Source: Candidatus Methanoperedens sp. | Lineage (GTDB): Archaea; Halobacteriota; Methanosarcinia; Methanosarcinales; Methanoperedenaceae | NCBI GenBank assembly: GCA_026552835.1 | Contig: JAPMTY010000124.1 | Location: 1-27,513, forward strand | Length of the DNA stretch: 27,513 nt | Direction: 5' to 3' | Shown: piece by piece, positions 15,042-22,888 of the stretch | How the letters are laid out: each line of letters opens with the position of its first letter | Numbering within the stretch: the first letter of the stretch is position 1 | Made by a program: the position numbers and the translations under genes | Notes under the pieces: model-generated | What the model saw: only the letters and a program-made list of their open reading frames with translations | Told to the model about the DNA's origin: nothing | The model's database searches: none

Positions 15042-15613
15042 CAAAGAACTATTCTTAAAATGTGGATATTTAGAACGCGTTTGGCTTCTTTAGAGTTCGT
15101 CTTGACCTTATCATAAAAACCATCACAGTAGTAAAATTTAGACATATCAAAATCTGAAATGTCATAGAAAAGATCGTGAGCGAATTTATTTCTAAGTTTA
15201 TTTAGTAACATAATATCTGAATATAATTTTTCATCGAGATAATTTTTTGATCTCAATATATCTAATTTTAATGAAAAAGTAAAATCCCGTCTATCAAGAA
15301 TCAATTGACTGTTTCTAAATTTTATTCTTATTATTTCATCTAAAAAATTTTCAACAAATAAGTGAGCCTTTACAATGAGTGATAAAGGGTCTATTTCATC
15401 ATATATTTTTCTCAAAAATTCTGAACCTAAAGGTTTTTCATGTGTTGTTTTTATATAAAAATCTCTTTCTATCAAATCTCTTTCTTTTATAAAGTTTATT
15501 AATTCATTATCAGAACCACATAAACCCAAAACGTCTTTAATGCACTCAAAAAATTCATAGTTATCGCTCATCATTTTACCTATATCTTTCCAACCCTTTT
15601 TTTTATTTTTCAT
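14978..15613 (-). CDS. AT-rich protein with HEPN-like RNxxxH motif
   Basis: 211 residues, predicted helical and soluble, rich in Lys, Ile, Asp and Asn. I do not recognise a named family with certainty. Residues in the centre (AHLFVENFLDEIIRIKF, then DFTFSLKLDIL, then LNKLRNKFAHDLFY) resemble MltR/DUF4145-type or HEPN proteins, in which an R-N-x3-H motif (here RNKFAH) is the RNase active site or its relic. The gene is much more AT-rich than the flanking cfb and mutS genes and adjoins an orphan antitoxin, which suggests horizontal acquisition. A start at 15574 (MMSDNYEFF) with a nearby AGGT is an alternative. Roles in toxin-antitoxin or defence systems are possible but unproven. Confidence 0.6.
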   Translation of the reverse strand: MKNKKKGWKDIGKMMSDNYEFFECIKDVLGLCGSDNELINFIKERDLIERDFYIKTTHEKPLGSEFLRKIYDEIDPLSLIVKAHLFVENFLDEIIRIKFRNSQLILDRRDFTFSLKLDILRSKNYLDEKLYSDIMLLNKLRNKFAHDLFYDISDFDMSKFYYCDGFYDKVKTNSKEAKRVLNIHILRIVLCQLLFRLTKKYPFISDIKIKK

Positions 15614-15847
15614 AATATAATAAATTGAATTTTTGATTGTACGTGAAAGTTATTAACATATCCAACTCCATATAAAATTTAAATTTGCACATTGGATATC
15701 ATCCTCATCTTTTATTAGACTATATAATATTAATCTAATCCAAATATTCATTTATAGCAAATTCAATCTATTTGATGGTAAACTGTAACTTATAATCCAA
15801 AGATTCAGTCTTCATCCCAATATTTTTAAAACCATAACCCCTTTTGA

Positions 15848-15881
15848 GTATAAAAATATTAACACAACCTTAGAACAACAA
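15848..15881 (+). promoter_or_regulatory. TATA box of the HhH-MutS gene (leaderless)
   Basis: GTATAAAAA at 15848-15856 is centred about 29 bp before the ATG at 15881, with no Shine-Dalgarno between. The geometry of an archaeal promoter would put the transcript start at or next to the start codon. The remaining upstream gap (15614-15847) is AT-rich and I see nothing else in it. Confidence 0.5.
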
Positions 15882-17950
15882 TGATAACCACGCTGAAATC
15901 CATCCCACGCATTGGAGACAAGACCGCCAGCCGCCTCATCGAGCATTTCGGAGGGGAAAAGCAGGCACTTGACGCCATAACAAACCATGACATAGCGACG
16001 CTCTGCGAGCTTGAAGGAATGACGGAAAAATCAGCCATAGCCCTCGTTCTGGAAGCTATCGCGCTGGATGAAGGCGCAGGTATTCGGGATTTCCTCAGAA
16101 CGAACGAGGCTTATGAGATATACGAACGCATCCTTGAACTCATCAAAGACTCTGCCCATACAAGGCATGCAAGAAGCAAACTGAACTTATATTTCCCTTA
16201 TCCGGCGCATAAAAAAGATAAGATTGAAAAAACGCAAAAAGAAATTGGCGAAATTCTCGTGACGGCAGGGAAGCTTGATGAAAATGAACTCTCGGCTCTT
16301 CTATCGAAAATTAAACCCATAAAGACGAATTTCAACATTCCTGCAATCAGGGACAGGGTGATAATCGCCACAAATGCCGGGGAATTCGAGGCGGCCAAGA
16401 AATTCCCAGTATCAGTCCAGCTCGTTTCAGACGCCAGGGAAGCAGTGGATGTAGCCCGCGGATACTCCCATGTAATCGCAAGCACAGGCTTTGCAGGAAT
16501 GGATTTCCCCGATGACCTGGATATTGATTTCATAGACATCAGGAAAGCAGAGATGTGGCAGGTCGCACCTGAAAAAGAACTCTCTTTCTTTACAAAGAAT
16601 ATTGAATCCATCACTTCTGCAATTTCAGCGCTCAGGCTCATACGGCAGCACAGCCCGGATTTCTGCAACGGGATAAAAGATGAGGAACTTCTGCGCCTGT
16701 CATCGTGCCTTGCAAAGTTATCAGCGGACGGAAACTTAAAAAGCGGGCTTGATAGCGAAATAGACCGCTGCTGCTCCATTTACGACAGGTTAAATTATGC
16801 AGTTACAGATGCGGAAAGGAAAGCAAACCTTGAATTTGGCGCGCTCATAGAAAAAAGTTCCATAACCGTGAAGGGCTTTGACCTCCTAACAGCAATGGAC
16901 GGCAGTATTAACCGCCTTTTTGAGAAAGAGATAAAAGAAAAATACAACTCGGTAACAGCCGCAGCGCTTCGTTCCGTAGTTTGCGAACTTGGCCTGAACC
17001 CGAAAGAATCCCAGTATGTTAATAATTTCTTCGGGGATGAGGTTTCACATCCCATAAAAGTAAACCCGCGCGCGGCCGATGGCTTGAAAAACCACCTGCT
17101 GCGCGTCATAGCATCGAAGAAACTTGTGCTTTTAAGGGATAACGCACGCACGCTTTCAGCTTTAAAGGAGACCGCATCCCTCATGGTGCGCGAGGTTCTT
17201 GATTTTGACGTTGGCTACTCGATTGCTTGTTTTGCAGGTAAATACAGACTGAATATGCCTTTGCTCAATACCAAAAACGGGATTGGCATTAAGGAAGGCG
17301 CTAATCTGTTCCTTGAAAATGCAGTCCCCATAAACTATACGGTCGGTATTTCAAGTATGAACTCCGGGCTGGGCAAGCTAAAAGATGCCCGTGTGGTCCT
17401 TTTGAGCGGCGTGAACTCCGGCGGGAAAACCTCGACGCTTGAGCTGCTGGCGCAGGTCGTCATATTAGCCCACATGGGTTTCCCGGTGCCCGCAAAAGAC
17501 TGCGAAATTGGTCTTGTCGAAGAATTTTTCTATTTCGGCAAATCCAAAGGAACGATGGATGCCGGGGCTTTTGAGAGTACGATTAAGGATTTCTCGGCTG
17601 TGGCGAACAATAAGAGAAAGATTGTACTTACAGACGAGATGGAATCCATCACTGAGCCCGGAGCTTCTGCTAAAATAATCTCAGGCATCCTTGAGGAACT
17701 GGATGATAATAACGGGCTTGGGGTTTTCGTGAGCCATCTGGCAGAATCCATACTCAAGAATACGACCCACAGTATCCGCGTTGATGGTATCGAAGCAAAG
17801 GGTCTTGATGAGCACCTGAATCTTATCGTTGACAGGAATCCGCGATATAATTACCTGGCGCGCAGCACGCCCGAACTTATAGTAGAGCGGCTTGCGAGGA
17901 AGAATAAGGATAACGGGTTCTATGAAAGATTGTTGAAGAAATTCAAATAA
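15881..17950 (+). CDS. Archaeal HhH-MutS family ATPase
   Basis: 689 residues. Residues 1-60 are a helix-hairpin-helix region (SIPRIGDKTASRLIEHFGG, then LEGMTEKSA), a non-specific DNA-binding fold. A long helical middle resembles the MutS core/clamp. The C-terminal MutS ATPase domain has Walker A GVNSGGKT (510-517), a glycine-rich GTMDAGAFESTI stretch, Walker B VLTDEME (D585, E586) and the conserved VSHLAES histidine. It lacks the mismatch-recognition domain of MutS1, and I see no Smr domain as in MutS2, so it belongs with the archaeal MutS-related proteins labelled COG1193. A DNA-structure-processing role is likely, but canonical mismatch repair should not be assumed. The GXGXG protein gene follows after 17 bases. 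Confidence 0.85.
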   Translation: MITTLKSIPRIGDKTASRLIEHFGGEKQALDAITNHDIATLCELEGMTEKSAIALVLEAIALDEGAGIRDFLRTNEAYEIYERILELIKDSAHTRHARSKLNLYFPYPAHKKDKIEKTQKEIGEILVTAGKLDENELSALLSKIKPIKTNFNIPAIRDRVIIATNAGEFEAAKKFPVSVQLVSDAREAVDVARGYSHVIASTGFAGMDFPDDLDIDFIDIRKAEMWQVAPEKELSFFTKNIESITSAISALRLIRQHSPDFCNGIKDEELLRLSSCLAKLSADGNLKSGLDSEIDRCCSIYDRLNYAVTDAERKANLEFGALIEKSSITVKGFDLLTAMDGSINRLFEKEIKEKYNSVTAAALRSVVCELGLNPKESQYVNNFFGDEVSHPIKVNPRAADGLKNHLLRVIASKKLVLLRDNARTLSALKETASLMVREVLDFDVGYSIACFAGKYRLNMPLLNTKNGIGIKEGANLFLENAVPINYTVGISSMNSGLGKLKDARVVLLSGVNSGGKTSTLELLAQVVILAHMGFPVPAKDCEIGLVEEFFYFGKSKGTMDAGAFESTIKDFSAVANNKRKIVLTDEMESITEPGASAKIISGILEELDDNNGLGVFVSHLAESILKNTTHSIRVDGIEAKGLDEHLNLIVDRNPRYNYLARSTPELIVERLARKNKDNGFYERLLKKFK

Positions 17951-17967
17951 CTTATGAGATAACATCC

Positions 17968-18861
17968 ATGCATATTGAATTAATCCAGCCCGTTGACTGC
18001 CTGTGTGATTATACTTATGATTTTTACTGGCAGCATAAGGGAGAGCGCCTTTTGCCTTCAGGTATTATCCCGCACCAGAAGGGCACGTCTTATACTTATG
18101 AAGACCTCGTCTCTTGTTTGAAAAGAGGAGAAGATGTTCAGATTAAGGGAAATGTCGGCCGCAGGCTTGGGAGCAGCCTCGGGGTTGATTTGAAATTCTT
18201 TGGAGGGACTGGTCGCCCTCAAAAGGTAGGGTCGATTATCGTGGACGGCGATATTGATACGCGGATGGGTATCAGCATGGTAACAGGAGCTATCTATGTC
18301 AATGGCAGTGTCAAACAACCGACAGGCAATGTGATTGAAGTAAAGTCTGACCGTGCTGGTTATCGAAAGTTCATGTCGATTACAGGTTTACTCCATGGAG
18401 GGTTAAAGGATGAAATTCTTCCTCCCGATGTTTTGAGTGGAGATGATTTGTTCCTGAAGGATGGAATAATCCGGGATACTATTGCGGCGAGGCTTGATGC
18501 TGATAAAACCGTTACAGTGGAAGGGGATGCGGGCATGAGCACAGGCATACTGATGAAGCGCGGGTTCGTGCGTGTGGATGGTGACGCTGGCATGAACACG
18601 GGCGTGCTCATGAGAGGAGGAGTGGTTATTGTAAATAATACCGGAGAGTTCGCGGGGGCGTACATGAAGGGAGGCATTCTGATAATAAGGGGAAAGGCTA
18701 AAGGTTTTGTGGGTGCGAATATGAAAGGCGGGGTGATTTTCTACAAGGGCGAAGCGATGCTGCCCTCAAGCGCGCCAGATGAAAGCGATATAAAGATGCT
18801 GGTCAGGCATCTCGATATAAGCAAGGTTGAGGCGATGATGTTTCGGAAATTTTTGCGATAG
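17968..18861 (+). CDS. GXGXG-motif beta-helix protein (FwdC/GltS-C-terminal-like)
   Basis: 297 residues. Residues 182-261 contain about four successive repeats of the form G-[DE]-A-G-x2-x-G-x2-M-[KR]-x-G-x-[VI]-x-[VI]: GDAGMSTGILMKRG, GDAGMNTGVLMRGG, GEFAGAYMKGG, GFVGANMKGG. This is the right-handed beta-helix seen in the C-terminal domain of glutamate synthase and in subunit C of formylmethanofuran dehydrogenase. An earlier pair (GDIDTRMGISMVTG; GNVGRRLGSSLG) extends the helix N-terminally. It is not next to other fwd or glt genes but lies 17 bases after HhH-MutS on the same strand. Stand-alone GXGXG proteins occur in methanogens; their role is unknown to me. It could be a structural scaffold or part of a molybdenum/tungsten or amidotransferase complex. 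Confidence 0.75.
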   Translation: MHIELIQPVDCLCDYTYDFYWQHKGERLLPSGIIPHQKGTSYTYEDLVSCLKRGEDVQIKGNVGRRLGSSLGVDLKFFGGTGRPQKVGSIIVDGDIDTRMGISMVTGAIYVNGSVKQPTGNVIEVKSDRAGYRKFMSITGLLHGGLKDEILPPDVLSGDDLFLKDGIIRDTIAARLDADKTVTVEGDAGMSTGILMKRGFVRVDGDAGMNTGVLMRGGVVIVNNTGEFAGAYMKGGILIIRGKAKGFVGANMKGGVIFYKGEAMLPSSAPDESDIKMLVRHLDISKVEAMMFRKFLR

Positions 18862-18915
18862 GCACAACTTTTAATTCGGGTGTTTGCTTCAGTTCCCACA
18901 TTCAACGTGGAATTT

Positions 18916-18958
18916 TCAGTTTATTCTGATTTATCAGAAAATGTTAAATATTCAGAAT
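18916..18958. promoter_or_regulatory. Cluster of TCAGAA/TTCTGA half-sites before the arsenic genes
   Basis: In 43 bases upstream of the AbrB-type gene are TCAG (18916-18919), TTCTGA (18924-18929), TCAGAA (18934-18939) and TCAGAAT (18952-18958). TTCTGA-TTTA-TCAGAA is a perfect 6-bp inverted repeat with a TTTA spacer, and TTTA also separates the first two elements. This looks like an operator array in the right place to control the AbrB-arsM pair. Confidence 0.5.
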
Positions 18959-18983
18959 GCCATTTGGAATTCAAGGTGATAAA

Positions 18984-19259
18984 ATGGCAAAGAAAGATGA
19001 AAACAAATCCTGCTGCCCTCCTGCAAATATGGGCTGCTGCAAGGTTGAATCAGTAATAACAGTAGATGACAGGGGACAAACGGTACTGCCCAAGGAAATC
19101 AGGGAAAAAGCAAAAATCCATGCCGGGGATAAGCTGGCAGTTATAAGCTGGGAAAAGGACGGCGAAGTGTACTGTATATCTTTAATGAAGGTCGAGGAGC
19201 TCGCAGAGATCGTCAAGGGTATGCTTGGACCTGTGATGAAGGATATACTGGAGAAATAA
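18984..19259 (+). CDS. Cysteine-rich AbrB/SpoVT-type DNA-binding protein
   Basis: 91 residues from the ATG at 18984, which GGTGAT precedes by a few bases; 18957 is open but lies upstream of that site. An N-terminal extension carries two cysteine pairs (C10-C11 and C18-C19) before a swapped-hairpin AbrB domain ([30 protein letters not shown], residues 25-53) with C64 beyond it. Similar AbrB proteins with CC motifs are annotated in databases as HgcAB-associated proteins. Thirteen bases separate its stop from arsM, so the two are co-transcribed. I infer a metalloid- or thiol-responsive regulator of arsM, with the paired cysteines as candidate As(III) ligands. AbrB proteins can also be antitoxins, but no toxin is adjacent. 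Confidence 0.8.
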   Translation: MAKKDENKSCCPPANMGCCKVESVITVDDRGQTVLPKEIREKAKIHAGDKLAVISWEKDGEVYCISLMKVEELAEIVKGMLGPVMKDILEK

Positions 19260-19272
19260 AGGAGGTATCAAA

Positions 19273-20103
19273 ATGAAACAAAAGGAAATAAAGAAAGTAG
19301 TACGGGAAAAATATGGCAGTATAGCCAGGGACGAAGGCTCCTGCTGCTCTCCTGCTGCATCATGCTGCGGAAGTGCCAATATTGCAGAAGAAATCGGCAA
19401 ACGAATTGGATACGGCGAAGAAGAGTTAAGCTCAGTGCCCGAAGGTGCAAATCTCGGTCTTGGCTGCGGGAACCCCATAGCTCTTGCCTCGTTAAAAGAA
19501 GGAGAAATCGTGCTCGATCTTGGTTCCGGCGCCGGGTTTGACTGCTTCATTGCAGCCAAGAGGGTAGGGAAAGAAGGGAAAGTCATCGGTGTGGATATGA
19601 CCCCTGACATGATTGACAGGGCAAGGGACAATGCAAGAAAAGGTAATTACACAAACGTGGAGTTCAGGCTCGGGGAAATCGAGAATCTGCCGGCGGCTGA
19701 TAATTCAGTTGATGTTGTCATTTCAAACTGCGTCATCAACCTCGCACCCGATAAAAGCAGGGTTTTTAAAGAAGCATTCAGGGTGCTAAAGCCTGGCGGC
19801 AGGCTGATGGTTTCAGATATCGCGCTGTTAAAAGAACTTCCCGAATCCATCAGGGAATCCATCGAAGCTTATATCGGCTGCGTTGCCGGAGCCACAAAGA
19901 AAGATGAATACTTAAAAACAATAAAAAATGCAGGCTTCAGGGATGTGCAGGTACTTGAGGAAACGAGCTTCCCGGTTGAGTTTTTGTCCAATGACCCGGT
20001 TGGGAAAGCAATTATTGAGAAATTCGAAGTTCCGATAGATGAAGCTAAAGAAATCGGGAAGTCTGTCATCAGCATCAGGGTACAGGGAAGAAAAATAGAA
20101 TAA
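19273..20103 (+). CDS. arsM: Arsenite S-adenosylmethionine methyltransferase ArsM
   Basis: 276 residues with a GGAGGT ribosome site six bases before the ATG. ArsM methylates As(III) using S-adenosylmethionine, giving methylated, often volatile arsenicals. The SAM-binding motif DLGSGAGFD is at 82-90. The three cysteines that bind As(III) in characterised ArsM enzymes appear at C65 (GLGCGNP), C153 (SNCVINL) and C203 (IGCVAGA). An N-terminal CC-x5-CC segment (C24, C25, C31, C32) is additional and resembles the paired cysteines of the AbrB-type protein encoded just upstream. An ACR3 arsenite pump lies 7 kb further on. The family and likely substrate are well supported. Confidence 0.92.
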   Translation: MKQKEIKKVVREKYGSIARDEGSCCSPAASCCGSANIAEEIGKRIGYGEEELSSVPEGANLGLGCGNPIALASLKEGEIVLDLGSGAGFDCFIAAKRVGKEGKVIGVDMTPDMIDRARDNARKGNYTNVEFRLGEIENLPAADNSVDVVISNCVINLAPDKSRVFKEAFRVLKPGGRLMVSDIALLKELPESIRESIEAYIGCVAGATKKDEYLKTIKNAGFRDVQVLEETSFPVEFLSNDPVGKAIIEKFEVPIDEAKEIGKSVISIRVQGRKIE

Positions 20104-20120
20104 TGGATTAAGCAGGTTAA

Positions 20121-20570
20121 ATGTATAGAAATATGGATAACATAGCAAGGAAGAAAAAGATTTTCACAGCACTGGCAATTTTGATAGTCTGTGCAATAAT
20201 TGTATTGGCCTGGATTGCCCCTCTGCAAAGAACTGTTGGCGTAGCTATTGTCAGCGATGTCGAAATTTCACAGGGACTGATAGAAAACAATACGGAGATG
20301 GAAAGTGTAAAAGTGCATGGAACATTCTGGAATGATGGGGATGTAATTGCCAAAAATTTGACTGCCGTAGTAATATTTACAGATTATGCCAACAATAAAG
20401 TTGTCAGGAAAAATGTTCCGGTTGGGGGAGATCTGCCTCCGAACAAAGGGCAGGTAATGGAATTTGATTCAGAATATTTAAGAGAGAAGACCTTACCAAA
20501 AACAGAAGTGAATGTAACGATCCAGTTCGATTATATGGAAAACGGGCAATTAAAAACCACATCAACGTAA
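20121..20570 (+). CDS. Small membrane-anchored protein with extracytoplasmic Ig-like (FxLYD-like) domain
   Basis: 149 residues. Basic N-terminus (ARKKK), one membrane helix at about residues 13-33, then a beta-rich outer domain: VKVHGTFWNDGDVIAKNLTAVVIFTDYANNKVV resembles FxLYD/CARDB-type domains, in which 'new or altered bond or charge' strands alternate. AGGTT lies just before the ATG. It follows arsM by 17 bases and may be in the same transcript, but nothing in the sequence ties it to arsenic. I do not recognise a precise family. It could be an envelope protein related in fold to the S-layer-domain protein encoded at 21716. Confidence 0.6.
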   Translation: MYRNMDNIARKKKIFTALAILIVCAIIVLAWIAPLQRTVGVAIVSDVEISQGLIENNTEMESVKVHGTFWNDGDVIAKNLTAVVIFTDYANNKVVRKNVPVGGDLPPNKGQVMEFDSEYLREKTLPKTEVNVTIQFDYMENGQLKTTST

Positions 20571-20618
20571 TATTGATATCAGAAATAATCCTTAACTCTC
20601 ATAACCTGAATTTTTGTA

Positions 20619-21368
20619 TCAAGTACAAGGATAACATTTTGTCCAGTAGTACTGGAAGAGATTTTTGCACCAATCCTTGAATCTTTCATCATAGCCAAAG
20701 ATGGCAGTATTTTGATCTATCCTGCCATCCTGTCCGGGTAATTCGAGCATAGAAAACTTATCGCTTACGATTATTGACATTTTGATCTCATCTAATACTT
20801 TGATCTCCAGCCTTTTCCTGTTTTTTTCGCTAAGCTGCGAGGTAAATGGCTTAGCAGAGCACATGATTTTTGGAAGTATTACTTTTATTTCCAATCCCTC
20901 TTCCAATTTCTTTTCGATATTGGGCAGATGGTGCCTGGGAAAATCATCTGACATGTACCACATGTAGCTTTTTATTCCATCGCCCAATTTTTCATGGGTA
21001 TTTAAAATATTATAAACACCAGTTATTATTTCTCCTGTAGAAAGGGCGTCTATTTGTCTTAGAATATCGGGTGGAATCGGTGCAGTATCATGTTCAAGGA
21101 AGTATCCTGATTTCTCAGATATGAAGTTCAGGTCTGATATGCTGGATAAAACCAGTTTCCCGAAGAGTGTATTATAATATTTCCCGTCTCCTTTTTTCTC
21201 AATTAACCGTGCTTCTGTTAATCTTGATAATTGTCTTGATGCTTCTGTCGAGTTCATGTCAACTTCTTTGATCAGGTTGGTGAATGTCATCGGTTTTTCA
21301 TCAAGAGTTTGGAGTATACCAAGCCTGTTTTCTGAAGACAGTTCCGTAAATAGCTCGTAGACTTTCAT
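20619..21368 (-). CDS. ArsR-like winged-helix regulator with DUF1724-type C-terminal domain
   Basis: 249 residues. Residues 1-75 are a winged helix (ELFTELSSENRLGILQTL, NLIKEVDMNSTEASRQLSRLTEARLIEKKGDGKYY). The C-terminal part (SYMWYMSDDFPRHHLPNIEKKLEEGLEIKVILPK and MSIIVSDKFSMLELPGQDGRIDQN) matches methanogen regulators of the DUF1724 family, such as Msr factors controlling methyltransferase genes in Methanosarcina. Regulated target and signal here are unknown. The C-terminus ends in a Cys-x2-Cys (KCYPCT). It is convergent with the arsM-side genes and divergent from the S-layer/ABC operon, with a palindrome between, so either operon or itself could be its target. Confidence 0.8.
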   Translation of the reverse strand: MKVYELFTELSSENRLGILQTLDEKPMTFTNLIKEVDMNSTEASRQLSRLTEARLIEKKGDGKYYNTLFGKLVLSSISDLNFISEKSGYFLEHDTAPIPPDILRQIDALSTGEIITGVYNILNTHEKLGDGIKSYMWYMSDDFPRHHLPNIEKKLEEGLEIKVILPKIMCSAKPFTSQLSEKNRKRLEIKVLDEIKMSIIVSDKFSMLELPGQDGRIDQNTAIFGYDERFKDWCKNLFQYYWTKCYPCT

Positions 21369-21379
21369 CGTGTTTCCTG

Positions 21380-21395
21380 GTTACATTTGTGTAAC
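21380..21395. promoter_or_regulatory. Perfect palindrome at the start of the DUF1724-type regulator
   Basis: GTTACA-TTTG-TGTAAC is a perfect 6-bp inverted repeat with a four-base spacer, 12 bases before the regulator's ATG. On the minus strand a CATATAAC element (about 21399-21406) sits roughly 25 bp before it, so the palindrome covers the expected transcription start. This is the classic position for a repressor site, so autoregulation is plausible. Confidence 0.5.
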
Positions 21396-21472
21396 TTTTG
21401 TTATATGGTTGTTGCTAACTCTACATTCGTGCCAGATTTTATTTAAGCATTTCCTAATCCATTTTTCTCCTG

Positions 21473-21703
21473 ATGACAAAAAAGATGGTCGGGCACGAAT
21501 TTGCATTCTATGTGACCCTGAAGCCAAACATGATAAAAGACCTCAAAATCAGATGCGACTACAAGGAGGAATTTGAGTTCGGAGGAACCCTGGAAGCCGA
21601 TGAGATTACGATGGTCGAAGGCGAAATCCTGAGAGTCGCGGGCAAATTCGGTGTAATAGATTTGGGCATTTCAATGTCCGAGTTGAAGAAGATCATTAAA
21701 TAA
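21473..21703 (+). CDS. Small hypothetical protein heading the S-layer/ABC operon
   Basis: 76 residues, soluble, not recognised. The sequence alternates short strands (EFAFYVTLKP, EEFEFGGTLEADEITMVEGEILRVAG) with a final helix, suggesting a small beta-rich domain. A TTATTTAAG stretch about 30 bp upstream would make the ATG at 21473 leaderless; an ATG at 21485 is an alternative. It is 12 bases before the S-layer-like gene's start and on the same strand, so it is very probably co-transcribed. The short length and conserved operon position argue for a real gene, but no function can be given. Confidence 0.55.
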   Translation: MTKKMVGHEFAFYVTLKPNMIKDLKIRCDYKEEFEFGGTLEADEITMVEGEILRVAGKFGVIDLGISMSELKKIIK

Positions 21704-21715
21704 GAGGTGAAAAAA

Positions 21716-22879
21716 ATGAATAAACAATACATAAACATAATTGCAGTGTTTGCACTCATATTCATGATTGCTCCTGCTAACGCTGAACTTGGAATCGTAC
21801 TGGACCAGCTCTCACCCCAGCCTGTTGAACCGGGCCAGGATTTAACACTGTCAGTCAGGCTTGAAAATGAATTCAGCGATATAGAAAATGTAAGGCTTGA
21901 GATTGTTCCTGACTCGCCGATTAAACTGAAAAATGAAAATGACCGCATTATCGATGAGGGCACTATTATCAAATATGGCGCTGTAGCTGAAACTTATCTG
22001 CTGCATGTCGATCCTCTCGCAACTTCGGGTTCATACGATATTGAGTTCAAAGCACGCTGGTTTAGCAACGGCATGTTCCGTGAAACCAACAAAACATTCA
22101 ATATAATGGTACGAGGAGCACCTCAACTCATGATTTCTAATATCACGGTAAATCCTGAGCGCATAAGCCCGAAGGATAAATTTGATATTACGTTTTCAGT
22201 CTCAAATGATGGAACCGGTACGGCACGAGATATACAGGTAAGCGCTGTTACGAGCGGTCTGCCTTTCGTACCTGTGGACGCTGATACAAAGAATATAAAG
22301 AGGCTCAATCCCGGGGAATCCATTCAATTGAGCTACGCTGTCCAGGTTAAAGACAAGACCGAAATTTCATCGTACTCAATCCCTATCAGAATGGATTATA
22401 AGGACGAGAACGGGGAAAACATAAGTTCGAAAAGTTTCGCAGGAATCCGGGTACTCGGAAAAGCGGAACTTGCGATTTCAGACCTGAAAATCGAACCGCA
22501 AAATCCGGTAGAAGGTGACCTCGTCACTGTTACCATGCGTATTGAAAATTCAGGAACTGGCGAGGCGAAATCTGCAAAAGTCAGCCTCGATGCCCCGTTT
22601 ATTGGGACAAGAACAGCTTTCCTTGGCAAGATCAAACCCGATGATGATGCGCCTGGCGTTTTTACATTCTACGCAGAGAAGGGAGGCGACATTCCATATT
22701 CAGCTAATATCGAATTCGAAGACGATCTCGGTGTCAGGACTGTTACTGAACCATTGAACCTGTATGTGCGCATCCCGGATAAAAATGGCATGGCTGCACC
22801 GGCTATTGTGACTCTGCCGATCATAGCTGGAGGGGTATATTATCTTCACCGCAGGAAAAAATCAGAAAATACTAAATGA
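21716..22879 (+). CDS. Secreted, membrane-anchored CARDB/S-layer-like domain protein (COG1361 type)
   Basis: 387 residues from the ATG at 21716, chosen because GAGGTGA lies six bases upstream; a GTG at 21707 overlaps that site. Signal peptide at residues 1-25 (ending near ANA), then repeated Ig-like domains. Two contain the CARDB-like pattern 'I-S-[ND]-x-x-[VI]-x-P-x-x-[IP]-x-x-x-D-x-[FV]-x-[IV]-[TS]': ISNITVNPERISPKDKFDIT and ISDLKIEPQNPVEGDLVTVT. The C-terminus has one membrane helix and a basic tail (YYLHRRKKSE), anchoring the domains outside the cell. In Methanosarcinales such proteins commonly sit beside MacB/LolE-like ABC permeases, as here (9-base gap). It could be an extracellular adaptor for the exporter or an envelope component. 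Confidence 0.8.
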   Translation: MNKQYINIIAVFALIFMIAPANAELGIVLDQLSPQPVEPGQDLTLSVRLENEFSDIENVRLEIVPDSPIKLKNENDRIIDEGTIIKYGAVAETYLLHVDPLATSGSYDIEFKARWFSNGMFRETNKTFNIMVRGAPQLMISNITVNPERISPKDKFDITFSVSNDGTGTARDIQVSAVTSGLPFVPVDADTKNIKRLNPGESIQLSYAVQVKDKTEISSYSIPIRMDYKDENGENISSKSFAGIRVLGKAELAISDLKIEPQNPVEGDLVTVTMRIENSGTGEAKSAKVSLDAPFIGTRTAFLGKIKPDDDAPGVFTFYAEKGGDIPYSANIEFEDDLGVRTVTEPLNLYVRIPDKNGMAAPAIVTLPIIAGGVYYLHRRKKSENTK

Positions 22880-22888
22880 AGAGGGAAT

